Origin: Numida meleagris
Taxonomy: Eukaryota; Chordata; Aves; Galliformes; Numididae
Direction: 5' to 3'
DNA: 64,000 nt
Assembly (NCBI RefSeq): GCF_002078875.1
Contig: NC_034421.1
Location: forward strand, 5,184,499-5,248,498
The notes under the pieces were generated by a model. The model did not search any database, was not told the origin of the DNA, and saw only the letters and a program-made list of their open reading frames with translations. Position numbers and translations under genes: made by a program. Numbering within the stretch: position 1 is the first letter of the stretch; every line of letters begins with the position of its first letter. Of this stretch, positions 49,990-59,500 are shown in pieces.

Positions 49990-50930
49990 GAAAAGCATAC
50001 GAAGCTTTGTCTCTTCCATCATGTTGGCATGAAGCCCGTTCCGAGCTCAGACCTGGTCACAAGGGGTTATGGCTCAGCTGTGAGCTAATTGAACCAAATC
50101 ATCATAGCACATCATGCCTGAAAGCTTTAGTACCTGCAAGCACAGAGGCAGGAACCTGTGAGCCACAGGCACACGGCAGCAGCCGGGGAGAGGAGCACTC
50201 TCCATCAAACCACTCCCAGAATAACAGCAGGTTTCCAGCTCAGCAAGCACAAGGGCTGTGGCTGGGGCTCTGCGTGCCTAGCAGCCTTGTCTTGTCGCTG
50301 CCTCTTGCAAAAGCAGCTTTCTGCAGCGTGAGCAGAGCAGCCCCCAGCTAGCAGGAAGGGAAATCAATGGTTCCACAGGAACTCACACGCTGCCGCTCAC
50401 AACAGCCAGGCGAGGAGTCATTAATTCCCCTCCTTCCTCAGTGACAGCAGCTGCTGCACTCACTTCTGGGCAGCTTCTGAGGAATGATGCTGGCCAGGGC
50501 GGTACTGCTAGAGCCAACCAGCAAGGAGAAAGGTGGGAAGGTTAAATGAAAGGGTGGCTGCATATGCACTCCTGGGAGAGACCAGGTCTCCTGAAAGCCC
50601 TTCAGCTGGTGCTGCCTGACATACAGATTTAGCTCTGACTGCCCTATGCTTTTGGAAATGGCTGCAGCCCAGGTTTCCCCCTCCCTGCTTGCACAGTCAG
50701 CTCCCTGCTGCTACTTGGCTGCTGGGACAGGGCACCTAACACAGAGAGTCTCACACAGAGACACGGAGGGAGCTAATCTATCTGATAGCTAGTGTCTGCT
50801 CAGCTCTCCTCCGTGACTTTTTCTGCCTACAGCCATTCCCACACCTGCCTAGAGCCCGGCAGCTCCAAATCTACACCACGGTTTGACAATTAAAACAAAG
50901 AAATACTCAGCAGCATTAGCTTTCAGTATC
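49990..50930. other. Intergenic gap between convergent DRC3 and ATPAF2
   Basis: About 0.9 kb between the two presumed 3' ends. No gene, clear repeat or RNA was recognised. Confidence 0.55.
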
Positions 50931-50945
50931 TTGCAGAGGCGTGCC

Positions 50946-50951
50946 TTTAAT
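50946..50951 (-). terminator. ATPAF2: Possible ATPAF2 poly(A) signal ATTAAA
   Basis: The first ATTAAA or AATAAA read on the minus strand below the ATPAF2 stop, giving a 3' UTR of about 450-470 bases. A T-rich stretch follows. The common variant ATTAAA makes this a plausible call but not a sure one. Confidence 0.4.
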
Positions 50952-51395
50952 CAAACAGAGAGACCCTGGTGTTACATACAGGCACACTGCGGGATGAAGA
51001 ACAGATGCAACGGAGTCTGTTTTCAGATTTCCATAACAAGTGTGTGTCAGGAGCTGGCAGCTATGAAGACATGTGGCATATGCTAGGTGTGTCTGTGCCG
51101 TGCCCTGCCCAGGAAGCTGTTTCTTTCAAGGGAGCTCCTCTGATGAATTACAGACATCGGTAATGGACAGCGCTGCTGCCTTGAATATGCAGAGGGAGCT
51201 CACCTTGACCTTTCCTCCTCGTGGGCTCAAAACTGCTGGCGCTGCACTGCAGCAAGGAGCTGCCCACAAAGCTGCAGTTCCTCAGCACAAGGCCGATCCC
51301 AGACAAGCTGTGGTGGCAGAATGGTGGTTACCCTCTCTGAGTCACGGCAGCAATTCACAGCTGGGCATCTTCCTCCTCCACCCAGTCCCGCAGTC

Positions 51396-51533
51396 TTAGT
51401 CCTGCAACAGCTTGTGTTTTACAGTCGAGCTCTCTGAACAGAGATGAACAAAAAGAGTCCCAGCTGCCGCACGAGCACGCAGCTCACACAGATCATAGTC
51501 ATGGGCCCACTCCACGTTGCCCCACCGCTGAAT
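51396..51533 (-). CDS. ATPAF2: ATPAF2 last coding exon (8)
   Basis: Encodes [20 protein letters not shown], then [19 protein letters not shown] and TAA at 51398-51396. Acceptor CCTTCAG. Confidence 0.96.
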   Translation of the reverse strand: MQRWGNVEWAHDYDLCELRARAAAGTLFVHLCSESSTVKHKLLQD

Positions 51534-54500
51534 CTGAAGGAGAGGAGGAACACAAATCAGTTCAGAACTGGATTACGCACAGAGCTGCTAGGCAGCCTCA
51601 TTTCTCAAGCCTGTGAAACACAGGCAGCCCTCCAGGAGCTGTGTTGACTGCGCACTACCAGGGTAGGGAGATCTCTGGATAAATATGGTGGAAGGACATG
51701 CTTCCTCCGTACTGATCTCTGAGGCAAAACCCCTTAAAGGGAGGATGAAAATACTCTCATCAACTTCAGCCATTTTGGGTCAGGGAGAGCTTCACTCCAG
51801 GCCAGATTCCAGCTTGTGCTCTCACAGGAAACAATTTAATAACAGTTTGGTGTCTAGCAAGGCCTCCAGGCTGGAAAACCCATAGCAAGAGAAGCCATCC
51901 ATGGCTTTGCACTTCAGATTAGAGAGGGAGAAAGGCAGCCACCTGGGTTCTGCAAAACGAAACTGGCAGCCCCAAGAGCACCCTGGGCTGTGGCATCTAT
52001 CATGTTGCTCTACAGCAGCGTGCTCCAGACTGGTGAAGTGGAACCTCTCCTGTAATAGCAGGCACTTCCCCTGCCAGTTATTTGTGGTGGGGGGGTGCGT
52101 TTGTCATGCTGAGATTATTGCTATTTGAATTATAGGGTTGCTCTGTAACATAATTTACCTGGTATTCTTCCTCCAGCCGAGACAGAAGCACGGCTTTCTC
52201 TACTGTAATGTGCCTGTCAATCAGGCCCATGGACAGAATCAGAGATTTCAGCTGGGTGATTACATATTCTATACCTGGAAGGGAAAAATCCAAACCAAAT
52301 AATATTCATGGCTGTTTTCCACAGCATTACAGCAGCATCTTCCATGCTCTGAAAGGACAGTCGGGCTGTGGTCCCCCCTCAGGCAAATCACAGTGATGCC
52401 TCCCCACTCCCATCTGGGCTCCTAACAGCCAGATGCACAATTAACAGCACAATAGTGCTCTCCTGATCACAGTCACTGCAGTGACCTCAATGCTCTGAGC
52501 ACCTTGGCATATCAGCAGGAGGGGAAAAACACTACAGTCTCTCCCCTCTCCCAGTGAGAGGAGCTCTCCTAGAGGAACTCTCCTGCCCTTGTGCAGCCCA
52601 CACGGAGGGCTCCCACAGCCCAGCCTCTCACCTTGCAGAGCCCACATGTTGTAGGAGGCCAGGTGACTGATGAAGGTGTCCCTGGTGCTGGCTGGGATGT
52701 TCGGTCCCATGATGCTGGTAGAGGACCCGATTGCCACGTTGTACCTGACGTGATCACAGAGCCCCTTAGAAAAGCTTGTGGATCTTGCAGCTCTGAGTCA
52801 TGAGCACTAGAACTATGGGCCTTTAGAAATAGCTTTAACCTCTCACCTTTTCTCAGCCCAGGCAACAATAGGATCCCATTCTTTCTTCTGCAGCTCTGCC
52901 AAGGCAGCCGGCTCCTCCACACGATAGCTGGGACATTGCACAACAAAGCCATGTGGGTGTTCACTCACAAGCTGTCAGACTGCTCCCTGCCAGGCTACAG
53001 CATTCCTGGGAAGGAATTCTGTGCCCTCCACAGACCACAGCATGGGGAACATGGGCCTCCTGTCCACCCTACGAGCAGCAGCTGTGACTGGGAACGATCC
53101 CTCCCACTCTTCCCCAAATTCAGAGCTTGTTGTTGTTCTAGGAAAAACAATTCTATCCAGCTATATAACAGAGCTACAATCTGTCAGCAGAAGACTGCAG
53201 ATAACCTGAAACCAGCCACAGGATGCAACAAGATTTAGTGATGAGAGCAGGGCACAAATCCCACAGGGCCCCTCCTGCTGCCTTGCATGCCCAGTGGCTC
53301 AGCTCAGCACTCACCAGCCACCACCCTGCCCAGCCCAACACAACCAAAGCCACAAAGAGCAACGTGAGTCCTGTTTCCCTCTCCCTTCAGGAGCAGAGCA
53401 GCTGCCATTGGACACCTCAGAGGCTGGGATTGTAAGACACGAGCTTGGGCAGGCTGGATCCTGCAATCCACAGGGACTTTAAGGAGCAAAGGGCATTTTG
53501 CTGCTAGTACAAGCAGTCTGAGCTTCCTACCCCTTTACAGTACAGGAGTGCCAGGGGACTGGGCTGACGTTCTCCCAAGCCTTTCTCAGCTTTTCCCCCA
53601 AGGAAATCTTCATTTCTTGCTGCCCCTTCCCCCTGCATGGACACCTCCAAAACAGATTTCAGCAGAGGAGCAGATCCCTGTTCTCCTTCTTATCTGTGCC
53701 CTTTAAATGCATGGAGTTCCACTAGCTTTGCAGACTTAGGACTGGCCTAAATTAATTCAAACCCCTGGGCCAAAGCCAGGACAGACCAGAGCCCTGCAAC
53801 AACTTGGTTAGAGCATTTTCCCGCAGTTCTCTCAATCACGCTTCCAAAAACCACTCTGCAAGAAGACAACCTCGCCTCTGTGCCAGTGCATCCCACAGTC
53901 TCTTACCAGAGAGTGTCAGTCTCCAGGAACTTCACAGCTGCACCAATCAGCTGCACTTTGCTTCGCTGGGTGGGATTGTCCAGAGCTGTGTTGCACAGTG
54001 TGGTCTGCAGGATAAAGGCAGCTGAAATCACTGTTATCCAAGGCTTGAGGAAGCAGCAGCTTCCATTGTACTAAGCCAAGCATAAGCAGAAGAATTTGGG
54101 GGCAGACTGAGAGAACCAAGGAGCTCACTTAAGAGGGAAACAGAGCCAGAACATAGCTCATGTAATAGAGTTTATCCAACATCCTCATACCCCTTGCTAT
54201 CCCCAGAAGTGCTCTCCAGCCCCTTCTCAAGCTCCCCAGTGACACTTCCACTGGCACTAGGATAGCCTGCTCTCTCCATGTTCTGCTTTTGGAGACGATT
54301 TTTGTGCTTCAGCACTCTGACCTGCCGTGCTCACCAGATGCATAGTGTAGAACTTGATGGTGTCTTTCTGAGAGTCCCATTCTGTTGCCACTGCAATGGC
54401 CAAGGCCTCACTGGGGACAGTGAAGAGCTTGGCCTGGGGTGTTTTCAGCTTCCGGTGGTCCAGGTTGATTTCAAAGCCTCCTGGGGAATCAGAGTAGAAA

Positions 54501-55936
54501 TCCTGGGGAATTAAAGAGGAGCAGGCACTAAGGAACAACAGACAACCCCATAGAGGGAGCACGCTCAGAGCTGGAGCTGAAGTGAGCATGGAGTCAGCAA
54601 GTTTCCTACTATTATCAACATTTTGACATTGCTCTTCCCCAAATGATGCTGGAAACTTTCCCACCACATGGTTTTGCTACAGATAAGGAAAGGACAAAGA
54701 ATGCTGGTGACAAACAGTCCACTTGCACAACAGGGGTTGCAGGCATGCCATTGCCTTGCGGTGAAAACCCCTTGCACAAGTACCAGCCCTCACCTGTCCC
54801 AGCAGCTGCACTCACCTTCTCCTTGTGAGATGCTCACGTTCTGGTAAAACCGCTTCCTCTCTGGGGGTTGAAAACAGAGCAGTTGAAAGGGCACCGAGAG
54901 ATCTGGTCCCCTACCCTGCTCCCCATCACAGGTCAGAACACAGGGAGCCCTCAGAGCTGCTGAGGCCTACAGAACGGCCACAAAATCCTGCTCATTCATC
55001 TGCTCCCCAGCCCCACTCCATTTCAGTGAGCTCTACTCAAGCTGGGAAGCGTCACGATACTGGTGACAGCCGCAGCGATGCCCCAGCTACCCTGACCACC
55101 CATAGGAGCAGGTTTCGTGCAGACACCACTTGAAGGAGCCAGGAACCCTGTGCACAGCAGCAGCTGGATCGTGTGACAGACACGTTGCATGTGGCAGCTG
55201 AGTCACTGGGGAGGAACCACTGCCCTCAGCTCGCCGCAGCCCACACATCCCACCCAGCAGATCAGGTGCACGCCTGCTGCCCAGCACACTGAGTGCAGGG
55301 AACTGCTGTTCTGCTTTACAAGAAGCCTATTTTCATACCAGCACGGCTCCACACACTGCCAGCAAAATCCTGAGAGCCTGGCTTACATGGGAAGGGGTGC
55401 TGCAAAGACTCATCTCACCCACTCAAGGAAGAGTCTGCACAATTCCCCTGAGAATTACAACTAGCTCATAAATGCTGAGCCCATTTAATCTACCTCCTGG
55501 CTGCCTGTCACTGCACACTGCTCCCTGCCAACATTGGGCCGGCAGGGAGAGGGACAGGGATCCGCTCAGTCTCAGCCCCCTGCAAGTTTCAGGGCCTCAG
55601 GAAACACCACACCGCTGGAGCACAGCTCTGGGGGGACTCAGGTACCTGAGAGGAGCTCTGGGTCACCTCAGCGGGCTCCCAACGGCCCCACGATGCCAAC
55701 ACCTCCCCCAACCTCCAGGCGACCTTGAGGGGGGTTTCCCACGAAACGCTCTCAGGTCCCCCCCGCCGAGGCCTCCCCCTCTCACACGGGGATCCGGAGC
55801 CCTCCCGGGGGGGCCGCACCTCACCTGCGGGCGGGGCGTAAGCCCGGCTCCCGCCCGGCCCCAGCGGGCGGCCCCGGGCTGCGAGAGCCGGGAGGCGGCC
55901 CAGGGCCCGCAGGAGGCAGCGGCGGCGGAGCAACAT
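51396..55936 (-). CDS. ATPAF2: ATPAF2 (ATP12), mitochondrial F1-ATPase assembly factor 2
   Basis: Matrix chaperone that binds the free F1 alpha subunit during assembly of ATP synthase (complex V). Exons, read downward, are 55936-55825, 54860-54816, 54480-54335, 54004-53907, 52927-52847, 52744-52632, 52274-52159 and 51533-51396, giving 849 nt or 282 residues (human 289). The first 35 residues carry many Arg and no acidic residue ([20 protein letters not shown]), a typical mitochondrial presequence. The mature part has [63 protein letters not shown] and [12 protein letters not shown], matching the ATP12 family throughout. The Trp in TEWDSQ, whose human counterpart is the disease residue Trp94, is present (about residue 87). 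All introns are GT-AG. It shares a head-to-head promoter with GID4 and converges on DRC3. Confidence 0.98.
52159..52274 (-). CDS. ATPAF2: ATPAF2 coding exon 7
   Basis: Encodes [20 protein letters not shown] and [18 protein letters not shown]. Acceptor CTTCCAG, donor GTAAAT. Confidence 0.97.
52632..52744 (-). CDS. ATPAF2: ATPAF2 coding exon 6
   Basis: Encodes [20 protein letters not shown] and [16 protein letters not shown]. Acceptor ACGTCAG, donor GTGAGA. Confidence 0.97.
52847..52927 (-). CDS. ATPAF2: ATPAF2 coding exon 5
   Basis: Encodes [20 protein letters not shown] and VAWAEK. Acceptor GTCCCAG, donor GTGAGA. Separated from exon 6 by only about 100 bases. Confidence 0.97.
52928..53906 (-). 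other. ATPAF2 introns longer than 300 bases
   Basis: The interval given is intron 4. The other long introns are 51534-52158, 52275-52631, 54005-54334, 54481-54815 and 54861-55824. None shows a recognisable repeat, RNA or exon. Confidence 0.65.
53907..54004 (-). CDS. ATPAF2: ATPAF2 coding exon 4
   Basis: Encodes [20 protein letters not shown] and [12 protein letters not shown] plus two bases. Acceptor CCTGCAG, donor GTAAGA. Confidence 0.97.
54335..54480 (-). CDS. ATPAF2: ATPAF2 coding exon 3
   Basis: Encodes [40 protein letters not shown] and IKFYTMHL. Acceptor TCCCCAG, donor GTGAGC. Confidence 0.98.
54816..54860 (-). CDS. ATPAF2: ATPAF2 coding exon 2
   Basis: A 45-base exon encoding [15 protein letters not shown]. 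Acceptor CCCCCAG, donor GTGAGT. Confidence 0.95.
55825..55936 (-). CDS. ATPAF2: ATPAF2 coding exon 1 (mitochondrial presequence)
   Basis: ATG at 55936. Arg-rich, acid-free N terminus ending in RAYAPPA, the same motif as in the human protein. Donor GTGAGG. Lies in a CpG island. Confidence 0.94.
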
Positions 55937-56117
55937 CGCGGCGGAGAAAACTGGGGAGAACCAGGAGGAGCCGCGTGCGGAGGGGAAGCAGAACGGCCAC
56001 CCCCACCTCAGCGCGTTGCCCCGGGCGCCGCCATGCTGCCCCCGCGCCGACCAATCCGCGCGGAGAACGCGTTTTGCCCCTTCGGCCTTCCCGTCGAGTG
56101 AGGCGCGGGGCGAAGAA

Positions 56118-56140
56118 ACTCCATTTCCCAGCAGGCCTTC
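56118..56140 (+). promoter_or_regulatory. ZNF143/Staf-like site
   Basis: ACTCCATTTCCCAGCAGGCC resembles the ZNF143 motif ACTACAATTCCCAGNATGC, with the TTCCCAG core intact. It is placed midway in the ATPAF2/GID4 promoter, where this motif is common in bidirectional promoters. Confidence 0.5.
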
Positions 56141-56361
56141 GAGGCAAAGCGTGCCGGGAGGGAGGTCTCTCCGCCAATCACCGCTCTGCCCCGCCCTCCC
56201 GCAGCGCCGCGAGGGCCAATGGGAGAGCGCCGAGGCGTTGCCGGGAGGCCCCGAGCCAGGCGGCGGCGGCGGCCTGGGTGCGAGGGGTGCGGAGCGCGGG
56301 CGGCGGCCCCGGTGGCGGCCGCTCAGCCCCGGCCACGCTGGCTCCCGGGGACCCTCCCGAG

Positions 56362-56574
56362 ATGCCGGTGCGCAGCGAGCGGTGCCGCGCGGGCGGAGCT
56401 ACGGGTACGGCCTCCTCGGCTCCGTCCGGGGCGGCCGCCAGCAGCTTGGTGCCGCCGCCTCCCATCAACACGGCGCAGCCCGGCGTGGCCACCTCGCTGC
56501 TGTACAGCGGCGCCAAGTTCCGCGGGCAGCAGCGGAGCAAGGGCAACGCCTACGAGGTGGAGGTCGTCATGCAG
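56362..56574 (+). CDS. GID4: GID4 coding exon 1
   Basis: 71 codons from MPVRSERC, with the Ala/Ser-rich stretch, the PPPPIN motif, [11 protein letters not shown] and EVEVVMQ. Donor GTGAGG. The frame stays open upstream, so the 5' coding end is uncertain. Confidence 0.85.
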
Positions 56575-59500
56575 GTGAGGGGCTGCCCTCGGGCCCGGCC
56601 CGCGTCCTGCGCTCCTCGGGTCGCGTTCCCCCTCGGTGGGCCTCGGGCCTTCCCCTCACGGCCCCAGAACGGGGCGGGCGGTGCTCCCCGCGTTCCCTCG
56701 GCACCCCTCGATCCTTGGGATCCCCTTTCCCCTGGTCCTCCCGGCTCCTTCGGCACCCCCCGGTTTGGGAGCTCCTTTCCCTGGATCTCAGCAACCCCTC
56801 GGCGCTCCCTGTTCTTTTTACAGCCCCTCTTCCTTGTTCCTCAGGTCTCCAGGAGCTCCTTTCCGCAGGCCCGGGGCTTCTGGGAGCCCCCTGCCCGGCT
56901 CTCATCACCCCACACGGCCCAAGGCTGCCTCTGTGCTCCTTTTCCCTCACACCTTCATCTCCTTTTTTCCCCTTAGGGCTGGTGGGATCCCTAACCCGGG
57001 GTCTCTCCCGTTTTCCTCTCACACTTTTGCCCTGTTTTCTCCTTATGGCTGGTGAGATCCCTGACACAAGGTCTCTTCCTCATTCCTCTCAGCCCTGGGG
57101 TGCCCATGTGCCTCTGGGCTGCCAGGAGGAAGGGTGGGAGCCTGCCCTGCGCTGGGAGGTGCCCAGGAAGTCCCCAGCTGCGGGGCAGCCTGTATTTCAG
57201 GCCTGGCTGGAACTCAGCGGGGATCCAGGTCACTGTGCCTGGCTAGAGCTGGGGTTTGGGTTCCTCATCCCATGGTGCCAGTGGCTGTGTGGGGAGCCAG
57301 GGGAGGGGTGCAGCAGTTCTGCTGTGGTGGGAATGCAGCCAGACAGTTCTGGAGAATGGGGCTTTCCTAATCCTTTCTGGAGTCATTGTCACTCTGCGCA
57401 CTTTATTTTTAGTCAAAGGCATTGGCACGCTTGGTTTGAGTAGAGGTGTGGAGCCGTTGGTGCATAGAGAAGCCAGACATCTGATGCATGCTTTCCTGTA
57501 GTGAATCACAGCCCTGTTCCTGCTTTGGTGGCATAGGATCAGGGGACCCAGGCTGGGTGTGCAGCAGTGATGCAGTCTGATGCATGGCTTGGCATTGGGG
57601 AGCGAAGTCAGAACCCCAAGGTCAGCAGATGGGGCAGTGTTTGAACTGTACCCTCTGTTTTGACATCCAGTCCTCCACTTGTCAGCAGCACAAGTGTACC
57701 CGCTACAGTTTGCTCTGATGGAGACATCCTATGGCTGCTTAGTTTGCTGCATGCTACTTTCTTGTAGAGGCTGGCTCTATCTTTGTGCTAAAAACGCTGT
57801 TCTGCGTGTGTCAGCTGAGAAGAGGTGGCTGCCTGCTCTCCCTGTGCTGAGCAGAGAAATGTAGCTTTTCTTTGATCACAGGTGGGGAAGAGCTATCTTC
57901 TCACAGCTGATGTTTGCACTTCCCTAAATAATTCGCTTCTTGCTTTGAAAACCAATCTGGAGATGTCAGGGGAAAGCTTGGAAAATCCCCCTGCTTGAAA
58001 GGCGCTCAGAACAGAAGCATCCCCCTGCCTCCTTTATGCATAGCAGAAAAGGCAAGATGCAGCCCAGGAACTCACAAGAAGAGTGGCACTAAAGCATTAG
58101 ATCTGCGGAAGAGGCTTATTTGAAAATGCATAAGGCATCACCTGGCTTCTGAGCAAGCTTTGTGTGCCAGGACTGGGTATGAGGCAGAGACCTCTGGCTG
58201 AGAGTGCAGCCTTGGTGGGAAGAGCTGAAAGCAGTCAGGGCTATAAGAGGATAACTGAGCACCTTTCAGTCCTTCTCCCGAGCCCCCGCCCCAGCCTTGG
58301 GGAAGGGGTGTCTGTGAGCTGGATGGTTGGTACCAGCTGAAGCAGAACCAAGCCTTGGAGGCGCTTGGGGTTAGAAAGGGCTTTGGATCAATTGAGTGCC
58401 TTCTTGCACGTTCTAATAGTAGGACTTTGCACTTTTTTCTAGCATGTGGACATGGAAAACTCCTATCTCTGTGGATACTTGAAGATTAAAGGCCTTACAG
58501 AGGTGAGTGCTAATTGCAAAACAGCATGAGAAGATGCTGTTCAAAGGCTTTTCTTTTTCTTGGTGAGGTAGGAGAAGCTACCGCTAGAAGTAGGAAGTGG
58601 AAGGATTGAGCATACAGCAAAATTGACCACTAAGTAGGTTAATGGCTTCAGTCTGCTGTTCTTGGCATATTGAGCGAATATGATGGGCCTAGATGGGAGA
58701 CCTGAAGGGAGGGGAAGCTTCTCTGGCATCCCTTAGGGTCTGAGCCTGGCCTGACCCTGCAGTCAGCTTTGGGCACACCTCTAGTGTGCTGAAAGAAAAT
58801 ATAAGAAGACCCAAACAAGTCAGGTCTTTATGTGCTTCTGTCCATATCCATCCGCTGTGGTCTGCTCTGTGTTGGATAGTGAGTGAGAGGTGTTTCACAG
58901 GTGTGACACTTCTTATTGTGCTTCTCCAAGATCCTCAAGTAGCCTGGAGCCCTTGCTGTGAGATGCTGCCTTTTGCTGAGTTCTGGTCACCAGGTGACAA
59001 ATCTTCTTACCTGTCTTCTCTCCTAGGAGTACCCAACCCTCACTACTTTCTTTGAAGGGGAAATAATCAGTAAAAAACACCCTTTCTTAACACGCAAGTG
59101 GGATGCGGATGAAGATGTGGATCGTAAACACTGGGTAAATAAATCGGGGGCCAGAAGCAGGTCTGATGCAGTCCTGGCTGAGCAGCTGGTGTCGAGGTGA
59201 GGTACTGAGAGTGTCCATGCAAGGAGCTCTCCTTCGGGGTGCCCTCCTCCTTCCTCCACCAGAGTCTTTGCGTCTGGAGGTCTGTTCAGCAGGCTGTGAG
59301 CTGAGATCTCTGAGAAGGGAGGGGTTGTCTTGCTTTCCAGTTGTTGGCCCTGGGCTCGGAAGGGAAGCAGGAGCAATTCCCATCTCTTGCACTCCTAGGA
59401 GAACACACACCTTGTTTTGAAGGCTTAGCACAAAACAGGGTGGAGAAAGGGCAAGGTGGCCCTCTGGAGCAGGCACCTGTGTCTTGTGGCACCAGCAACC

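Larger units (their letters stand above)
55650..56700. promoter_or_regulatory. CpG-island head-to-head promoter of ATPAF2 and GID4
   Basis: A strongly GC- and CpG-rich block. The start codons are 425 bases apart on opposite strands (55936 minus, 56362 plus). CCAAT boxes lie at 56051, 56174 and 56216. There is no TATA box. This is a typical housekeeping bidirectional promoter. Confidence 0.85.

Noticed and set aside
56016..57443. A 475-codon open frame overlapping GID4 exon 1 in another frame.
   Set aside because: It runs through the exon 1 donor into C/T-rich intron, while the GID4 frame matches a known protein. Explained by GC-rich composition.
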